Translations under genes and position numbers: made by a program
Assembly (NCBI GenBank): GCA_021904315.1
Contig: CM038912.1
Span: 22,914,949 to 22,978,948, forward strand
Length of the DNA: 64,000 nucleotides
Direction: 5' to 3'
Source: Sphagnum magellanicum
Lineage: Eukaryota; Streptophyta; Sphagnopsida; Sphagnales; Sphagnaceae
Notes under the pieces: generated by a model
Databases searched by the model: none
The model's input: the letters and a program-made list of their open reading frames with translations, nothing else
What the model was told of the DNA's origin: nothing
Shown: one piece after another, positions 60,855-64,000 of the stretch
Layout: every line of letters starts with the position of its first letter
How positions within the stretch are numbered: position 1 is the first letter of the stretch

Positions 60855-63084
60855 CTCCCCCGAGTTGATATTGAATCTCAAAATCGAAATCAGCTAGGAA
60901 GATAGACCAGCGTGCCTGGCGACGATTTAAGGTCCGAGTAGTTGTGAAATAAAAGAGATTCTTGTGATCTGTCAGAACTTGGACTCGATGTTGAGCTCCG
61001 GCAAGAGACAGTCTCCACTGCTCGAATGCCGTGATGATTGCTAAGAGTTCCTTATCGTAGACCTCGTAGTTGATTTCGGCACTGGTTAACTTCCGTGAAT
61101 AGAAAACAACTGGATGCAACAACCCATCTATTCCAAATTGAGATAGAATAGCTCCCAAGGCAAAATCTGAAGCGTCCGTTTCCACAATGAATGGCTTGGC
61201 AAGATCGGGATGTATCAAGATGGGTGCAGAAGTGAATGCCATCTTGAGAGTATCAAAAGCAGCCTAGGCCGTTGGGTTCCACGAGAAGGGTTTGTCTTTG
61301 CAAATCAGGGTTATTAACGGTGTTGCGATCTTGGAGTAGCCTTTGATAAACCGACGATAGAAGTTGGCAAACCCCAAGAAGCGTTGAACGTCCTTGACCG
61401 AGGATGGAGTAGCCCAACACTGGATGGTCTCGACCTTTGACTTTTCCATGAAAATGCCATCTGGAGAGATCACGTAGCCGAGGAATGCCACTGAAGATTT
61501 GTCGAATTCACATTTTTCCAACTTGGCGTATAAACCATGCTCTCGGAGCGTCGCAAGCACCAATCGTACATGTTTGTCGTGGATTTCCTGGTCCTTGGAA
61601 AAGATTAAAATGTCACCCAAATAGACCACGACAAATTCGTCCATGTAATCCCGGAAGATATCATTCATCAGATGCTGAAAGACTGCAGGTGCATTGGTGA
61701 GGCCGAAGGGCATGACCGTATATTCAAAGTGGCCGTAGCGTGTGCGGAAAGCTATCTTCCATTCATCACCGGGACGAATCCTGAGTAAGTTGTAGGCTCC
61801 ACAAAGGTCAAGCTTGGTGAAGATCTTCTCGATACGTAGTCGATCCAAGAGACCTGAAACCAAGGGCAAGGGATATCGATTCTTTTTGGTTATCTTGTTG
61901 AGTCCACGATAATCCACACAAAGTCGAAGGGAGCCATCCTTCTTCTTAACAAACAAAATTGGGGCGCCGGCTGGAAACTTGGAATGCTGAATGAACCCCT
62001 TGGCAAGATTTTCAGTAAGGTAATCATGCACGGCTTGGAGTTCCAGTTCCGATAGGCCATAGATAGGACCAAAGGGTGGTGAGTGTCCTTCTTCTAGATC
62101 AATCGTACAGTCATATGGACTATGGGCAGGGAGCTGATCAACATTAAGTTTTTCAAAAACATCAACAAAGTCCTTGTACTTCTCGGGAAGGTTGATAGGT
62201 GTTGGTTCTGATGGGGGGTTTGTGTTGTTAAATGGGTTGACATGGATGGCGAAGACTTGAAGATTCTTAGCAGCCCGATAGAAAGGGACAGCTCTATCAA
62301 TGAAGATCTGGACAGGGTTGGTTTTCTGGGCAGGATTCTTGACAAGGTTCTCGACAGGACAAGGTTTAGTTCTGACCAACTGGGGGTTTTTGATTGCAGG
62401 ACTTGACATAATAGACTTGAGAAAACTGGAATTAGTTCCGACCCTCTTTGGGTTCTTGACCACATGGTTTTTGGCAGGACTAGACAAAGTGTTTTTTTGA
62501 GCGTGGGGTTCTTGAAAGGTGCACCGTTGTGCGCTGAAGGTGAGGGTTCTAGACCGCCTATCAATGATAGGGTTGTGTACTTCTAGCCAAGGCAGACCAA
62601 GGATGATGGGATGGTGAGGGGTGGAGATGATGTTGAGAACAATCTTCTCCGTGTGCTTGCCGATACAGAGTCCTAGAGGGGTTGTCTCGTGTGTGATTGC
62701 ACCAAAAGCAATGGTTCTCCCATCAATAACCTCTACCGGAACAGGGGTTGACTTCTTGATCACAAGGATGTTGTGTTGGACGACAAATGTTTGGTCGATG
62801 AAAGAAGAGGTGACGCCGGAGTCCACCAAAGTTGACACTTGTGGTATGTATTTTGGAATACGAATGATGTCCACGTACTGAGTGAAACTGGGACTGGGAC
62901 CAACAGCGGAACAGAAGCCTTTGCAAAGGTGGTGTTGGGTGAGATCTAGTCGCACGACTCCTACTGTGACTAGATGTTCTTGTTTTCCAACTCTTGGGGA
63001 GTTTCCACAACTTGTATTTGAAGTTTGACAAGCTTTTGAGGGCACTAACGAGCTATATGCCTTGGGTTGCCACAGTAAAGACAT
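60855..63084 (-). pseudogene. Protease, reverse transcriptase and RNase H of the retroelement
   Basis: One long minus-strand frame (63084-61264) covers protease and RT; a second piece in the same frame (61242-60855) carries RNase H after a stop at 61266-61264. The protease active site reads LVDSGVTSSFID (about 62825). RT blocks include LRLCVDYRGLNKIT (61910) and MPFGLTNAPAVFQ (about 61700). The catalytic YxDD box reads YLGD (about 61620), so its first Asp is Gly. RNase H shows VETDASDFALGA, YDKELLAI and VLTDHKNL, keeping its acidic residues. Its C-terminal end is cut by the insertion at 60854. Confidence 0.9.
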
Positions 63085-63936
63085 AGATTGTTTGTCCTTC
63101 GGCGAAATTTCTCGACTTCTATCAAAGATTTAAACTTAGCTGTGTCGATCTGCATTGGAGCAGGTCCAAAAGAGGCAAGTCGGGCAACTGGTGTTGTTTG
63201 AGGAACTGAGGGGAACGTAGTAGGCCGACTGTTCCAAAGCTGGGCGTTGGAGGTGACTTTCTTTTCCTGGCGACGTTCGAACAGACGATTATCGCACCGA
63301 ATTGCCTGGGTGATAGCTTCACTGAAGGAAGAAGGGTCTGTGAGTGTCAACAAAAGATCTTGAACATCATCACGAAGCCCACAGCGAAACTTATCAATCA
63401 AGGCAACTTCTCCCCAATTGACGTCGCAGGCAAGCTAACCTGAATTTTGAGGCGTAGACGATGGCCGAACGTGTCACTTGCTGGAGGCAATGCAACTTGT
63501 TGGGTGAAGTCATGGCCTTGTCACTGTCCCCAAACACTACTTTAACTTCCGCCATAAAGGCGTTGAAATCTTGTAGGAGAGGGGATGATGTTTCCAGGAT
63601 GGGAGCAAACCATGCTGCAGCTGTCCCAATGAGTAGGGTTCCAATGAATCCTACACGAGTGGTGTCATCAAAATAACGACGGGGGTGTAGTTGCATGATC
63701 AGGCGTACCTGGCTAACAAAGCCTCGAAATTTGAGGCGTGTTCCATCAAACTTTTCTGGCAGACTAATCTTGGGCTCTGGGGCGACCATTGCAAGAGTAG
63801 GAAGTACTGGGGCAGGAGGTGGTGGCTGATTCTGTAGGCGGGTCACCGAGTCTCTAAGCACGGCATTTTCTTGTTGAAGGTGCTGAAGGGCGGCGAGGAT
63901 TTGAGTGAGATCGATGTTTGATTCTGAGTTGTCCAT
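63045..63936 (-). pseudogene. Gag remnant of the retroelement
   Basis: The ATG at 63936 opens a 180-codon frame covering the capsid region (ISLPEKFDGTRLKFRGFVSQ). It ends at a stop at 63394, and capsid homology continues in another frame (63401-63045: FRCGLRDDVQDLLL), so there is a frameshift near 63400. The zinc knuckle CLYCGNPRHIAR is followed by TAG in the position before its last Cys (about 63045). The break is within the C-x2-C-x4-H-x4-C pattern. Gag would package element RNA; this copy cannot make an intact one. Confidence 0.85.
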
Positions 63937-64000
63937 GGTGATAGTTCTGACTTCAAAACTGAGATTGAAACTTCAGATGCTTGGATCTCTCACAATACAA

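Larger units (their letters stand above)
57803..64000 (-). mobile_element. Ty3/Gypsy chromovirus, degenerate, 5' end beyond the window
   Basis: In minus-strand order it has gag, protease, RT, RNase H, integrase and chromodomain, then a polypurine tract (AAAGAGAGGA at about 58156-58165) and a 350-bp 3' LTR. Order and chromodomain place it in the chromoviruses. The leader upstream of gag runs off the window, so the 5' LTR and primer site are unseen. Frameshifts, stop codons, a mutated RT motif and an inserted segment (59770-60854) show it is inactive. Confidence 0.92.

Noticed and set aside
60595-60881. Gly-Ser-Pro-Gly / Leu-Pro-Gly repeat proteins on both strands
   Set aside because: They are translations of a 24-bp minisatellite whose unit is a multiple of three; both strands are open for the same reason.
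1-64000. tRNA, rRNA or bacterial-type operon signals
   Set aside because: I saw no cloverleaf-like or rRNA-like conserved sequence and no Shine-Dalgarno-led gene clusters; the intron structure is plant nuclear. A covariance-model scan could still reveal a tRNA I missed.

Overview
The window looks like nuclear DNA of a land plant. The genes have short GT-AG introns, one is a plant-clade MRS2 magnesium transporter, there is a PPR-DYW gene remnant, a chromodomain Ty3/Gypsy retroelement and a hAT DNA transposon. An LRR-ROC-COR (ROCO) GTPase, a DYW-type PPR relic, low gene density and AT-rich spacers full of simple repeats point me towards a seedless plant (fern, lycophyte or bryophyte). That lineage guess is an inference and I cannot name the species.

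Layout: 1-3173 is upstream sequence and probable 5' leader, and 3174-5667 (+) is a five-exon MRS2/MGT magnesium transporter. From about 6.29 to 12.09 kb lies a decayed copy of a ROCO gene plus a PPR fragment on the + strand. The same block occurs in inverted orientation at about 38.4-46.3 kb, where the ROCO gene (41903-46454, -) is intact with four exons and is followed by a PPR-DYW pseudogene. The two arms therefore form a large inverted duplication with a 26 kb spacer. The spacer holds AT-rich sequence with tandem repeats, a nearly 6 kb hAT element (24347-30341) with matching terminal inverted repeats and a perfect 8-bp target duplication, a perfect 38-bp palindrome, and a GC-richer single-exon gene (32301-32966, +) with an Asn-Cys motif.

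Right of the inverted block, 46.5-53.3 kb is repeat-rich and gene-free. It is followed by two minus-strand genes: a 111-residue protein (53344-53679) and a two-exon, 262-residue membrane protein (54220-55258). A long foldback lies at 57279-57402. The last 6 kb is a degenerate minus-strand chromovirus. Its 3' LTR is at 57803-58152, and gag, protease, RT, RNase H, integrase and chromodomain follow towards the right edge; the 5' LTR is outside the window. It carries an unrelated roughly 1.1 kb insertion between RNase H and integrase and has a mutated RT active site.

The intact genes do not form a pathway: magnesium transport, a ROCO GTPase and three uncharacterised proteins. The main story is structural: duplication, inversion, decay of one gene copy and repeated invasion by mobile DNA. 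All exon boundaries were deduced by eye from reading frame and splice sites, without transcripts.
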